Source of the DNA: an uncultured bacterium | GTDB lineage: Bacteria; Verrucomicrobiota; Lentisphaeria; Oligosphaerales; Oligosphaeraceae | Assembly: GCA_902776645.1 (NCBI GenBank) | Contig: CACYQT010000030.1 | Coordinates: 1-64,000, forward strand | Length of the DNA stretch: 64,000 nt | Direction of reading: 5' to 3' | In this document: positions 1-9,240 of the stretch, piece after piece | Numbering within the stretch: the stretch's first letter is position 1 | Layout: every line of letters begins with the position of its first letter | Position numbers and translations under genes: made by a program | Notes under the pieces: generated by a model | What the model was told of the DNA's origin: nothing | The model's database searches: none | Seen by the model: only the letters and a program-made list of their open reading frames with translations

Positions 1-81
1 TTAAGCATTAAGCATTAAGCATTAAGCATTAAGCATTAAGCATTAAGCATTAAGCATTAAGCATTAAGCATTAAGCATTAA
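1..81. repeat. Heptamer tandem repeat (TTAAGCA)n
   Basis: About eleven and a half head-to-tail copies of the 7-bp unit TTAAGCA start at the window edge and stop 3 bp before the stop codon of the Gfo/Idh/MocA gene on the minus strand. The array may extend beyond the window. It has no spacers, so it is not a CRISPR. Confidence 0.95.
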
Positions 82-84
82 AGT

Positions 85-1119
85 TTAAAGTTCCTGCCAT
101 TTTTGGGTTTTGTAGGAGTCGTAGATGGCCTGCTGGATCTGGAGGCCGCGACGGGCGTCCTCCGCCGTGCAGGTCACCAGGCGGTTGCCGTTGACGCATT
201 CCGCGAAATCGGCCATCTGGGCCGTGAAGCGGTCGCGCGACGTCATGAATTCGAATACTTCCTTGTCGACAGGATTGCCGCCGACGCGGAAGAGCTCCAC
301 GATCTGCGGATCCTTCCGGACCCACGGATTCATCAGATTGGCGATGATCGTGCCGACGGTGCCGTTGATTTCCACGTTCTCGTTGCAGTTGGGCCAGCGG
401 ACGTTGCGCCATCCGTTGCGCAGGCAGCCGATGGCTCCGGACTGGAAACGGAACAACGTCAGCGACGAATCTTCGATGTGCGGCATCGGCGAATCGGGCG
501 ACGGCGTGCCGACGCCGAAAACGCCCGTGATCTCGCCCATGAGATTGCGCATCATGTCGATCCAGTGGATGGACGAATCCGCGACGATGCCGCCGCCGGA
601 AATCTCCGCCGCCGTACGCCAGTTCTTATAGACGTACGGATCGTCCCAGAACTGGGTGATCGTGATCGTGTGGGGCGTGCCGATGCGGCCGCCGCGGATC
701 AGCTCGCGGATCTTCTTCCATGCGTCGCAATGGCGGGACTGGACGGCGATCTGCAGGACTTTGTCGTTCTTCTTGGCGGCGTCGATCATGGCGTCGGCCT
801 CTTCGATGGTCATGGAGATTGGCTTCTCGCAGAGGACATGCAGGCCCGCGTTGAGGCAGTCGATGGTCGTGGCGGCATGGCTGGAGGTGGGCGTGGCGTT
901 GACGACGGCGTCGAGATTGGCCTTGGCGATCATTTCACGGTAGTCGACATAGGTCTGCGCGACATGGAAGCGTTCGGCGTCCTTCGCGAGCTTCTCCTCG
1001 TTGAGGTCGCAGAGGGCGACGAGTTCGAACTTGTCCGGATTGTTGAGAATGCCGTCGCCGTGGACGTTGCAGAAAATGGCGGAGCATGCTCCGATGGCTC
1101 CGATGCGGATCTTCTTCAT
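85..1119 (-). CDS. Gfo/Idh/MocA family NAD(P)-dependent oxidoreductase
   Basis: Predicted cytoplasmic 344-residue sugar or inositol dehydrogenase. The N-terminal Rossmann fold opens with a KKIRIGAIGACSA-type dinucleotide loop, though the usual GxGxxG is relaxed. The family lysine motif EKP is at residues 98-100. The C-terminal substrate domain carries GGGIVADSSIHWIDM, with the conserved H185 and D188 of the GGxxxDxxxHxxD motif. The ATG at 1119 is chosen because AAAGGAA precedes it and the protein then begins at the Rossmann fold; a longer frame to 1191 adds 24 residues with no family character. Substrate is unknown. It lies downstream of a broken glycosidase gene on the same strand, which suggests a sugar catabolic role. 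Confidence 0.9.
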   Translation of the reverse strand: MKKIRIGAIGACSAIFCNVHGDGILNNPDKFELVALCDLNEEKLAKDAERFHVAQTYVDYREMIAKANLDAVVNATPTSSHAATTIDCLNAGLHVLCEKPISMTIEEADAMIDAAKKNDKVLQIAVQSRHCDAWKKIRELIRGGRIGTPHTITITQFWDDPYVYKNWRTAAEISGGGIVADSSIHWIDMMRNLMGEITGVFGVGTPSPDSPMPHIEDSSLTLFRFQSGAIGCLRNGWRNVRWPNCNENVEINGTVGTIIANLMNPWVRKDPQIVELFRVGGNPVDKEVFEFMTSRDRFTAQMADFAECVNGNRLVTCTAEDARRGLQIQQAIYDSYKTQKWQEL

Positions 1120-1188
1120 GATGTTTTCCTTTGATTGTTTTGCTATACTATTATTAAAAGACAACTTATCTTTTGGCAATAAACATTT

Positions 1189-1287
1189 CATATTCGGCCC
1201 CTTCAGGGCCGTTTTCTTACCATTTCTTTCCCCCCAGGCTTCGCTTTACTCAGCCTGGGGGTGCTCATATTTGGCCTTTTCAAGGCC
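1189..1287. repeat. Three-hairpin intergenic element
   Basis: Between the Gfo/Idh/MocA start and the broken glycosidase stop lie three hairpins. GGCCC-cttca-GGGCC is at 1196-1210. CCCCCAGGCT/AGCCTGGGGG is at 1231-1261, a perfect 10-bp stem with an 11-nt loop. GGCCTT-ttc-AAGGCC is at 1273-1287. The two outer hairpins are each preceded by CATATT(C/T)GG, so they look like copies of one unit flanking the central stem. It could be a structured repeat or a transcriptional attenuator; no T-run gives a classical terminator. Confidence 0.6.
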
Positions 1288-1294
1288 GTCAAGG

Positions 1295-3865
1295 CTATTT
1301 CTGAATCACTTTCACTTCATAACGCTTGAACGACAGCTCGGCGGGGCCGTCCGGTAGCGGAACTGTCGCGGTGACAGGATCTTCCGACGTGTTGACGGCG
1401 ATGAACGTCGTCTTGCCGTCGACGGTCTTGGACCACCATTCGATGTTCGACTTGCCGACGGCCACCGTGCCCGACGTCGTGGGCGCGACGGCGTTCAGAA
1501 CGGGACGGAGGGCGGCGATTTCCGCGACGACCTTCTGGAGGTTCTTCCAGCCGATATCGACGGAGCCGACGGCCATCCAGTTGCCGCCCGCGCGGCGCGC
1601 GAACCACCACCACCATAAGCCGTTGACATCCTTGACGATGCCGACGAAGGCCGCGGCGCGCATCCAGTCGTAGTCCGGCTTGAAGGCGTTCAAATCAGGC
1701 TGTTTGATTCTCCCCGTGCGAAGAGCGCTGTGCTGCTCCTTGTCATAGGCATGGACGAGCAGGGTGATGGGGGAGTCGTTGTTCAGGAAGCGGCGGTGTT
1801 CGGCAATCTGCCGGACAACGCCGTCGGGCCGCTGGTAGGCCTGCGTCCAGTGGGTGTCCCACGTGCGGCGATAACGGTTCATGCCGCTGCCCCACGTCGT
1901 TCGAAGAGATACCAGCAGAAGAGGGCGGGATGGTCGCAAAGGGCGCCGACGCGGCGTGCGACGTGTTCGAAATTGCCCTGCACGATGCCGTTGCCGCTGC
2001 CGTTGCCGCGGTCGAAGCCGATGAATGCGCGGAGATGGTCGGCAGCCCAGCAGTCATCGAGATACTTTCTGCATTCGACATCATCCTGATCACCTTCCCA
2101 ACGGTAGGTGTGGATGACATCGAATCCGGCCTGACGGACTTCCAGCATGTCCGGCTTGACGACTTCATAGATGCCGAAGGGGAAGATGCGTTTGCCGTTC
2201 TGCGAATAGCAACCATCTTTGTCGATGACGACGGCGTTGTCGGGGGCGGGGGCGCAGATGAGCCAGACGACCTTCGTCGCCTTGTTTCCGGTCTGGTCGA
2301 CGGCGGTGACGCTGACAGAGCTGAAGCCGCGTTTCCAGCCGTTTTCAGGCAGCAGGGAGACGATGAAATTGCCGTCTTTCTTCGGGAGGTTCGTCACCTT
2401 GATGGCGGATGTATCGGGAGCCGTCGCCGTCACAACTGGCTGGACGCCGCTGTTTTCCGAAATCTCGACGACGAGCGGGTCGTTGGCGTTGAGCAAGCGG
2501 CGGGCCTTGCTGTGGATGACAGGCGGGAGGCAGTCCTTGTCGATCGGGGCGGTCAGTTTGACGCTCCACGGCTGGATGTCCGGGCAGCCCGGGGCGTTGA
2601 CGCGCCAATACCATGTTCCGGGCGGCAGGGCTTCCTTGATCTGGAATTCCGTCTCCGCCTCCAACGTGTAGGAACGGACGGTCCCTTCCGCAAAGTTTTC
2701 ATTCTGAGACAGTTCGACGGTGTAGTTGGTGGCGCCCGTCAGATTGAACCATTTTAATTTCGGGGCGTTCGTGTCCAGAACGGCGCCGAGTTCGGGGGAG
2801 AGCTTGTCCACGGAACGTTCGACAAGCGTCATGGCGAAATCGTCGAACCACGCGGTTCCTTTGCCGCGGAGGGCGAGGAAGACGGCGGCGTAGCCCCGCC
2901 CATTCGACGATGAGTCCCGCGCCGACGGAGGGCATCCGTCCATCGGCCGCCGCGACGTCCAGCGTCTTGACGAAGCATTCCGCCGTGTAGTTGGCTCCGC
3001 CGATGACAGGCACGTGGCGGGTGATATAGACATTGTCCGTCATCGGATCGTTGACGACGATTTTCGCGGAGGCCTTGCCGGAATGGGAGACGGTCTCGTC
3101 CACGTCGGTGTTCTTCTGTTTGTCCCATCCGCCGAAACCGTCCTCAAATCCGTTGTTACTGATTTCCACCTTCTTGTAGCGGACGATGGGCTGCGCGAGC
3201 TGACGGCGGCGGAGCTTGAGGGCCTCTTCGTCAAAGCCGTCTTCGACAGTCCATTCCAGCTGGGCATGGATGGTCGTCGGCGTGTTCACCTGATAGACGG
3301 CGATGTAGCGGATGTTGCCGTTCATCCGTTTGCGCATGTCCTGCAGCGTGTAGTTGCCGCTGCCGATGTTCGTGAGCTTGTGGATGACTTCGGGCTGCTC
3401 GAATGAAACGGATTTGCCGCCTCGATGCGGAAAATCGATCCCTTCGTCGATCGGGAAGAAATTCCTGCCGACGCGCGGATAGAGGACGTCGCCGTCGTTG
3501 ACGAAATTCTTCACGGGGATGTGGAATCCGAATTCGAAGGGGCCGTCCGGCTGGGCGCCGATCAGCAGGTCGATGGAGACCTTTTTCGGCTGGCAGACGA
3601 GCGTCAGCGTCGCGTCCGCCTGATCCGTTTTCTTCTTCCAGACGAACGTCTCGTCGTTGTGCGTGAGGACGGCGTCATTGAGATTGAAACGGCCGCCGCT
3701 GTAGTTGGTCTTGTAGCCGCCCAAGGCGATGGCGGAGATGACGGTCTTCCCCTTGTAGTCCAACGAGATGACGTTGTTCTTGTAGTTGACCTGCCAGTCA
3801 TGGACCTTTTGCGCAAGGCCGATCAGCGGGAGGCAGCAGAGAAGCGGGAGGATGGTTTTTCGCAT
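1295..3865 (-). pseudogene. Secreted multidomain glycosidase-like protein, broken by two frameshifts
   Basis: Three overlapping minus-strand frames make one protein of about 855 residues. The first part has an AAAGGAG Shine-Dalgarno, a signal peptide (MRKTILPLLCCLPLIGLAQ) and a galactose-mutarotase- or CBM-like beta-sandwich, and runs to about 2900. The frame shifts there in a GGGG run, after LIVEWAG. The second part has a CBM tail (AWFDDFAMTLVERS), a fibronectin-like domain with WYWRVNAPG, and a TIM-barrel start (IFPFGIYEVVKPDM, GFDVIHTYRWEG), ending near 1890 at CWYLFE. The third part finishes the barrel and adds a small C-terminal beta domain. Domain continuity across both breaks argues for one gene. 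Single-base sequencing errors are as likely as true decay. Exact GH family not recognised. Confidence 0.7.
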
Positions 3866-3898
3866 GGTGTTTTCTCCTTTACTATATATTATATGGTT

Positions 3899-4864
3899 CT
3901 ATCGTGTCGCTTCGCGGATGCGTTTGAACTGGGCGATCTGCTCCGCCTTGAACATGCCGACGGCGCCGTTGGCGGGATTCATGTTGACGTTCATGTCCAT
4001 CGTGACGGCGGCGCCCGCCTTGAAGCAGCGCTTCAGCCAGGCGATCCAGACGTCGTCGATGAAACGGCAGTTCGGGCGGCCCCATATGTCTCCCATGAAC
4101 GTCAGGACATGGGCCTGTGAATCGTCGATCCAGCGGGAATCGATGGCTTGACGGAACGGTTCGTTCAGTTCGCCGGCCGTGTAGTCCTCCGACGCGGTGG
4201 CGCGTTTGAAACTGACGCCCGGATTGAACGTGACGATGGCGTTCGGATTGCCTTTCTTGGCGGCGGCCGCGTAGAGGGCGGCGATGTCGTCGTTGAAGCC
4301 GCACCATTGGTAGCCGCCGTCGAACCACCAGCCGGAGACGAGATCGCCGTAATGGACGGACCACCATTCGATCACTTTGGCCCATTGTTCGGCGGCGGCG
4401 CGGGTGATTTTGCGGTCGCCGTCTTTCGGTTCTTCGGGGAAGCCGAAGGCCTTGATGGCCTGCATGTCGCGGTTGGGCGTCTGGCAGGGGAGGTAGAGCA
4501 TGAGTCGGATACCGCGTGATTTCAAGGCTTTGGCGATTTCCATCGGCAGGTCTCGCTGCGAACAGCGTTCGCCTGGCTTGTAGCCTGCGATGGCGTCATA
4601 GACGGGATTCGGGGCGTTGTAGAAGCCGTTGTTCTGGCCAAGCGTGAAGCCCAGATAGGCGGCTCCCGCGTCTTTCAATTGATCCGCCAGGGCTTCGACA
4701 TCGAACTTGTCGATATGCTTAAAATCATCTCCGCCAGGCAGATAGTGCATGAATGCGCCGAACTGGGCGTTGGAGAACCAGTCCGTGGCCGGATTGCGGA
4801 CGGTGACGGCGGGGGCCGCCAGCGAGAGTCCGATGACGGAAATCATGAGGCAGTGAGTGTTCAT
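3899..4864 (-). CDS. Secreted GH29-like alpha-L-fucosidase family protein
   Basis: 321 residues from the ATG at 4864, chosen because it opens a signal peptide (MNTHCLMISVIGLSLAAPAV). A TTG start at 4888 would add 8 residues. The mature protein starts with FGAFMHYLPGG (residues 35-45), matching the FG.F.HWG opening of GH29 barrels. WWFDGGYQW follows at 179-187, where D182 sits in the position of the GH29 nucleophile. It is shorter than typical fucosidases (about 450 residues or more) and lacks an obvious C-terminal beta-sandwich, so activity on fucose is not certain. It lies 33 bp upstream of the broken glycosidase gene on the same strand and is probably co-transcribed with it. Confidence 0.65.
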   Translation of the reverse strand: MNTHCLMISVIGLSLAAPAVTVRNPATDWFSNAQFGAFMHYLPGGDDFKHIDKFDVEALADQLKDAGAAYLGFTLGQNNGFYNAPNPVYDAIAGYKPGERCSQRDLPMEIAKALKSRGIRLMLYLPCQTPNRDMQAIKAFGFPEEPKDGDRKITRAAAEQWAKVIEWWSVHYGDLVSGWWFDGGYQWCGFNDDIAALYAAAAKKGNPNAIVTFNPGVSFKRATASEDYTAGELNEPFRQAIDSRWIDDSQAHVLTFMGDIWGRPNCRFIDDVWIAWLKRCFKAGAAVTMDMNVNMNPANGAVGMFKAEQIAQFKRIREATR

Positions 4865-5020
4865 GGGGCGTCTTTTGGCATGCTGCAACGGATTGAACGG
4901 ATAAAAACAAGATTTTTTTAATGTAGTTCACATGTGAATATTTGAAAATGGAAGAAAGCGAATCATTTTTTTTATGTTGATTTTTTTGTAAAAAATAAAT
5001 GTAAAAAGGATGATTTGCCA

Positions 5021-7072
5021 ATGATGAAACGGATTCTGGTGTGCGCTATGGCAATGGCGGTGACGACAATGGCAGTGGATTTTAAGGGAATGGATGCTCC
5101 GACGAAGCATGTGACGCCCCCTAAACTGGAACTGAAGGGGGACAGGATTGAACTGACGATTCCGAAGGCGTTTCGCGATATCGCCGTGCGCGTCGTGACG
5201 CATTCGCTGGCGGACGCGCCGAATGAGAAGCGCGTTCTCGTATGGGAAGGCAAAGGCCAGAAGACCATCTCCGTGCCGCGCTTCGAAGGGCCGCATGACC
5301 GCCTGTTCAAGTCATGGGAGATTCTGGATCTGGACAACCGCCCGATGACGAAGCCGTTCCATGTCGTGAAGGTTGAAGCGAAGCATGTCGGCTATGAGAA
5401 GCCGTTGTTCCGCCCGAAGGAAATCAAAGGCGTCAGCTGCGTCGTGGACATGCAGGACGCGTCGGACCTCGGCGCGAAACACATCCATACGAACCTGTCC
5501 ATCGGCCATTTGTGGACGGACAATCCGAAGAACGCCATCATGCACAAGTTCGACGGACGGACGTACATGATCAACAAAGGCTCCGTGGAAGGCTTCGACA
5601 GGCAGCTGCAGGAATTCTACCGCCGCGGCATCTCCGTGTTCGTCGTGTTCACGAACACCTACACGGAAAATCCGATTCTCAAGCATCCGGGCACGCAGAA
5701 GGCGGCGCACATGACGTTGGCGGGCTTCAACACGGCGACGCCCGAAGGCATCGACTATTTCGCGGCGGTCTGCGACTTCCTCGCGAAGCGCTACACGCGG
5801 GACGACGCGAAATACGGGCAGATGTCAGCGTTGATCGTCGGCAACGAAGTTCAGATGCATGGCATCTGGTATAACATCGGCGATATGCCTGTAGATAAAT
5901 TCGCCATTGAATACGCGAAAGCCGTCCGCGTAGCGCAGCTGGCGGCGTGGAACAACAATCCGGACCTACGGATCTACGTCTCCATGGAGCACCATTGGAC
6001 GATGGGCGATCCGAAATCGGGCCGCATGGTTCCCGGCCGCCTGTTTTTGGAGCATTTCAACCATGTCGTGAAGGAGGGCGGCGACATCCCGTGGAATCTG
6101 GCCCATCATCCGTATCCGGAGAATCTCTTCAACCCGCGCTTCTGGAACGACCGCACGGCGAAACCGAATTTCGACACGCCGCGAATCACCTTCCGCAACA
6201 TCGACCAGCTCGTCAAGTTCTTCAAGCAGAAGGAGTGGCGTTATCATGACAAGATGCGTGACATCGCGTTGACGGAGCAGGGCGTGAACTATGAAGACAA
6301 CAAGCCGGACGCGGAGCTCGCGCAGGCCGCCGCCTATGCCTACGCCTACAAGAAGATCAAGGCTTTGCCGGAGATTTCGGCGTTCATCCTGCACCGCCAT
6401 GTGGACCATGCGCAGGAAGGCGGCCTCCATCTTGGCCTGCGTTTCAACAAGGAGGGCACGATCGCCAGCGCCGGCAAGAAGCGCATGGTGTGGGACGTCT
6501 TCAAGGCGGCCGGAACGCCGGACGAAGACAAGGCTTTCCAATTCGCGCTGAAATTCATCGGCCTCAAGAGCTGGAAGGACAAGCCCGCCGAACCGGAGGA
6601 GCCGAAATCGATCTTCGCGTTCGACAAGAAGGATCTCGTCTATGACTTCCGCGACAACATGAGCGAAGCGATTGCGAACCGCAACAGCCTGGACACGCGT
6701 CAGAACGAAGTGATCCGCGCGGCCGGATGGCTCGTGAAGACGATCTTCCAGCATCCGCCACGTGATCCACAAGGCTGGAGCGAACTGACTTACAAGGTGA
6801 AACTGCCGGAAGTCAAACGGAAGAAACTGATTCTCGCGTGGGAAGCGATGGTCGGCAACGACGCGTCGAGCGGTGTCGCGTTCCATGTGTTGGTGAACGG
6901 CAAGGAGGCCTGGAAGGCCGTCTGCAAGCCGCGGCAGGCTCCGACGGCGGGGGAAATCGATCTGACGTTGTTCGCGGGGAAGGAAGTCGTCGTGACGTTC
7001 GGCACGAATTCGGCAGGCGATCTCGCGGGCGACTGGGCCAACTGGATCCAGCCCACGATCTACAAGCGCTGA
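5021..7072 (+). CDS. Secreted DUF5722-like clan GH-A glycosidase
   Basis: 683 residues from ATG 5021, with AAAGGA 10 bp upstream and a signal peptide (MMKRILVCAMAMAVTTMA). An N-terminal beta domain (about 30-130) precedes a TIM barrel. Two acid residues fit the clan GH-A pair: E276 in LIVGNEVQMHG (acid/base, after the usual N) and E419 in IALTEQGVNY (nucleophile). RGISVFVVFTNTY and VSMEHHW also suit DUF5722 proteins of PVC bacteria. A C-terminal galactose-binding-like domain fills about 540-683. It is divergent from the GH29-like gene, with about 156 bp between starts. Polysaccharide substrate unknown. Confidence 0.75.
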   Translation: MMKRILVCAMAMAVTTMAVDFKGMDAPTKHVTPPKLELKGDRIELTIPKAFRDIAVRVVTHSLADAPNEKRVLVWEGKGQKTISVPRFEGPHDRLFKSWEILDLDNRPMTKPFHVVKVEAKHVGYEKPLFRPKEIKGVSCVVDMQDASDLGAKHIHTNLSIGHLWTDNPKNAIMHKFDGRTYMINKGSVEGFDRQLQEFYRRGISVFVVFTNTYTENPILKHPGTQKAAHMTLAGFNTATPEGIDYFAAVCDFLAKRYTRDDAKYGQMSALIVGNEVQMHGIWYNIGDMPVDKFAIEYAKAVRVAQLAAWNNNPDLRIYVSMEHHWTMGDPKSGRMVPGRLFLEHFNHVVKEGGDIPWNLAHHPYPENLFNPRFWNDRTAKPNFDTPRITFRNIDQLVKFFKQKEWRYHDKMRDIALTEQGVNYEDNKPDAELAQAAAYAYAYKKIKALPEISAFILHRHVDHAQEGGLHLGLRFNKEGTIASAGKKRMVWDVFKAAGTPDEDKAFQFALKFIGLKSWKDKPAEPEEPKSIFAFDKKDLVYDFRDNMSEAIANRNSLDTRQNEVIRAAGWLVKTIFQHPPRDPQGWSELTYKVKLPEVKRKKLILAWEAMVGNDASSGVAFHVLVNGKEAWKAVCKPRQAPTAGEIDLTLFAGKEVVVTFGTNSAGDLAGDWANWIQPTIYKR

Positions 7073-7083
7073 AGCGCTTGTAG

Positions 7084-7158
7084 AGAGCTAAAAGCTAAAA
7101 GCTTAAAGCTTAAAGCATAAGACTTTCTAGCGCTTCTAGAGCTTCTAGAGCTTCTAGA
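7084..7158. repeat. Two adjoining tandem repeats, AGCTTAAA-type and (GCTTCTAGA)n
   Basis: Degenerate 7-8 bp AGCTAAA/AGCTTAA units (7084-7117) run into a 9-bp array of GCTTCTAGA (about 7125-7158). They sit 12 bp after the glycosidase stop and before the GpsA-like gene. The same 9-mer forms the much longer array at 15864-15954. Confidence 0.85.
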
Positions 7159-7203
7159 ATAAGAATAGATAAGCTAATAATTGTGAATTAGAAAGGAAGT
7201 AGT

Positions 7204-8247
7204 ATGAGCATTGTGACGATTATCGGTTCCGGCATGATGGGGTCGGCGTTGGCGTTTCCCGCGCGGGAGAACGGACATGAAGTCCGTCTCGTCGGAACGC
7301 CTCTGGACCGCGAGATCATCGACCATGCGCGGAAGACGGACCAGCATCTGAAATTCGACCGTCCCTTCCCGAAGGGCATCAAATACTATCAAGTGGAAGA
7401 AATGGACGAGGCCATCAAAGGCTCGACGTTCATCATCGGCGGCGTCAGTTCGTTCGGCGTCGACTGGTTCGCGGAAAACGTGCTGCCGCGCGTCCCGAAC
7501 GAGATTCCGATCATCTCCGTCACGAAAGGCTTGATGAACACGCCGGACGGCAAGCTGCTGTGCTATCCGGAACTGTGGCGCGCCGCATTGGACAAGCTCC
7601 GCAAAACCAACGAGTTGTGCGCGATTGGCGGCCCTTGCACAAGCTATGAGCTGGTGGCTCATGACCAAAGCCTCGTGGCCTATTGCGGCGCGAACATGGC
7701 GACGCTGGAGATGATGAAGGCCACCATGACGACGGACTACTACCATATCATGACGACGACGGATCTGATCGGCATCGAATCGGCCGTCGCGCTGAAGAAC
7801 GGCTACGCCCTCGGCATCGCGCTGACCATCGGCGAAAACATCAAGAAGAGCGGCAACGAAGACGAAATCCACTACAATTCGCAGGCGGCGGTCTTCCTGC
7901 AGGCGTCGCGCGAAATGAGCGTGCTGATGAACATGCAGGGCGGCACGCAGAACAGCTATTTCGTCGGCGTCGGCGATTTGTACGTAACGGTTTACGGCGG
8001 CCGCACGCGGAAGGTCGGCATCCTGCTTGGCAAAGGTCTGAACATCGACGAGGCGTTGGACGCGTTGAAAGGCGTGACGCTGGAATCGCTGGTCGTGGCG
8101 TCGCGCGTCGCGAAGGCGTTGAAGGTGAAGGCCGCGAAGGGCGAAATCGATCTGGCGGACTTCCCGTTGCTGATGCATGTCGATGAAATCATCACGGACA
8201 AGAAGCCCGTCAACATCCCGTGGGAGAAGTTTACGAGATTGTACTAA
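7204..8247 (+). CDS. GpsA-like NAD(P)-dependent glycerol-3-phosphate dehydrogenase family protein
   Basis: 347 residues with AAAGGAAG before the ATG. The Rossmann loop IIGSGMMGSALAF gives G8, G10 and G13. Later blocks follow GpsA order: SVTKGLMNTPDGKLL, GGPCTSYELVA (GpsA GPTFA.E), SAVALKNGYALGIAL with the family's catalytic lysine, and GVGDLYVTVYGGRTRKVGILLGKG (GpsA GLGDL..T...RNR..G). The RTRK in place of the RN substrate-binding pair, and insertions, suggest a paralogue that may use another phosphorylated polyol, so no symbol is given. It heads a plus-strand series with the isomerase, GH28-like and beta-propeller genes. Confidence 0.75.
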   Translation: MSIVTIIGSGMMGSALAFPARENGHEVRLVGTPLDREIIDHARKTDQHLKFDRPFPKGIKYYQVEEMDEAIKGSTFIIGGVSSFGVDWFAENVLPRVPNEIPIISVTKGLMNTPDGKLLCYPELWRAALDKLRKTNELCAIGGPCTSYELVAHDQSLVAYCGANMATLEMMKATMTTDYYHIMTTTDLIGIESAVALKNGYALGIALTIGENIKKSGNEDEIHYNSQAAVFLQASREMSVLMNMQGGTQNSYFVGVGDLYVTVYGGRTRKVGILLGKGLNIDEALDALKGVTLESLVVASRVAKALKVKAAKGEIDLADFPLLMHVDEIITDKKPVNIPWEKFTRLY

Positions 8248-8251
8248 GAAA

Positions 8252-8328
8252 GGGATTCAAGGGATTCAAGGGATTCAAGCAAAGAGGCAAGGGAAGCAAG
8301 GGATTCAAGGGATTCAAGGGATACAAGC
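8252..8328. repeat. 9-bp tandem repeat (GGGATTCAA)n
   Basis: About eight copies, some degenerate (GGGAAGCAA, GGGATACAA, GAGGCAA), fill the gap between the GpsA-like stop and the isomerase gene. The array ends just before the AAGGA ribosome site of the next gene, so changes in copy number would alter spacing between the two genes without touching either frame. Confidence 0.9.
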
Positions 8329-8343
8329 AGAAGGAATTACAAT

Positions 8344-9225
8344 ATGTATAAAGTCACGCATTTTTTCGGTTGCCGTGGAGCGAACGACGATTTGTTCCCG
8401 TATATGCTCTGCGAACTGGCGGAGAACGGCATTGAAAACGTCGTTTTAGCGCACATCTGGTGCCAGCGGTATGTCGGAGAGCCTGAATACAAGAATCTTG
8501 TGGCGAAAGCGATCGCGGACGCGAAATTGACGGTGTGGGGCTCCCATGCGCCGTTCGGGAAGATTTGGGATCTGAATACGCCGGATCTGGAGCGCCGTCC
8601 GCAGATGATTGAAGAGCAGGCCCGCGCGATGGCTTTTTCCGCCGAGCTTGGCTCGAAAACGATCACGTTCCACATCGGCGTGAACCATGAAGGCTACACG
8701 TTTGACCAGCTGCGCGATTTCGTTCGCGAATCGCTGGAGAAACTGCTGCCGTACGCGGAAAAATACGGCATCGTCATGGGCATCGAGAACGGCGTCCGCC
8801 CGCTGGACCAGCCGGATGAACTCCTCCGCTATCTGGACGAATTCAAATCGCCGTGGCTTGGCTGCACGTTCGACACGGGCCATGCGAATGTCGTAAGCAA
8901 CTATGACGGCAAGAAGGACTTGAGCCTGTTCGTGGAGAAAATAAAGGCGGCATGGGGCGGCCAGCCGGTCTTCGAAAACCATGCGTTGGAGAAGCTCGCA
9001 CCGCACATCGTCATCACGCATGTCCATGACAACCACGGCTACCGTGACGAACACAATCTGGCCGGCAACGGCGACGGCACGATCGACTGGGAAAAGACCA
9101 TCAAGATGCTGAAATACAACTGCCCGCGGCTCATCAGCTTCGAAAACGAAACCAGTTGCATCCCGAACCGCGTTCCCGTGGCGCGTTTCGCGAAGGTCTT
9201 TCCGGCTCTTGTCAACAAATATTAA
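8344..9225 (+). CDS. Sugar phosphate isomerase/epimerase (xylose isomerase-like TIM barrel)
   Basis: 293-residue cytoplasmic protein with AAGGA upstream. The metal site typical of AP-endonuclease-2/sugar epimerase barrels is visible: E148 (GIENG), D177 and H180 (FDTGHAN), H226 and H228 (ITHVHDNHG), and E267 (SFENE). GDGTIDWEKTI at about 243-253 matches the conserved G.G.IDW segment. Likely an aldose-ketose isomerase or epimerase in a catabolic pathway with the GpsA-like dehydrogenase before it and the GH28-like protein 15 bp after it. Substrate not deducible. Confidence 0.85.
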   Translation: MYKVTHFFGCRGANDDLFPYMLCELAENGIENVVLAHIWCQRYVGEPEYKNLVAKAIADAKLTVWGSHAPFGKIWDLNTPDLERRPQMIEEQARAMAFSAELGSKTITFHIGVNHEGYTFDQLRDFVRESLEKLLPYAEKYGIVMGIENGVRPLDQPDELLRYLDEFKSPWLGCTFDTGHANVVSNYDGKKDLSLFVEKIKAAWGGQPVFENHALEKLAPHIVITHVHDNHGYRDEHNLAGNGDGTIDWEKTIKMLKYNCPRLISFENETSCIPNRVPVARFAKVFPALVNKY

Positions 9226-9240
9226 TGTAGGAGCAAACCC

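Noticed and set aside
1-81. Possible CRISPR array
   Set aside because: Units are contiguous 7-mers without spacers, and no cas genes occur in the window; the same applies to the arrays at 8252, 11801, 11874 and 15864.
1295-3865. Three separate overlapping genes, or programmed frameshifting
   Set aside because: The second and third parts lack starts, ribosome sites and complete domains, and domain order continues across the breaks. No slippery heptamer plus pseudoknot pattern was seen, so one damaged or mis-sequenced gene is simpler.
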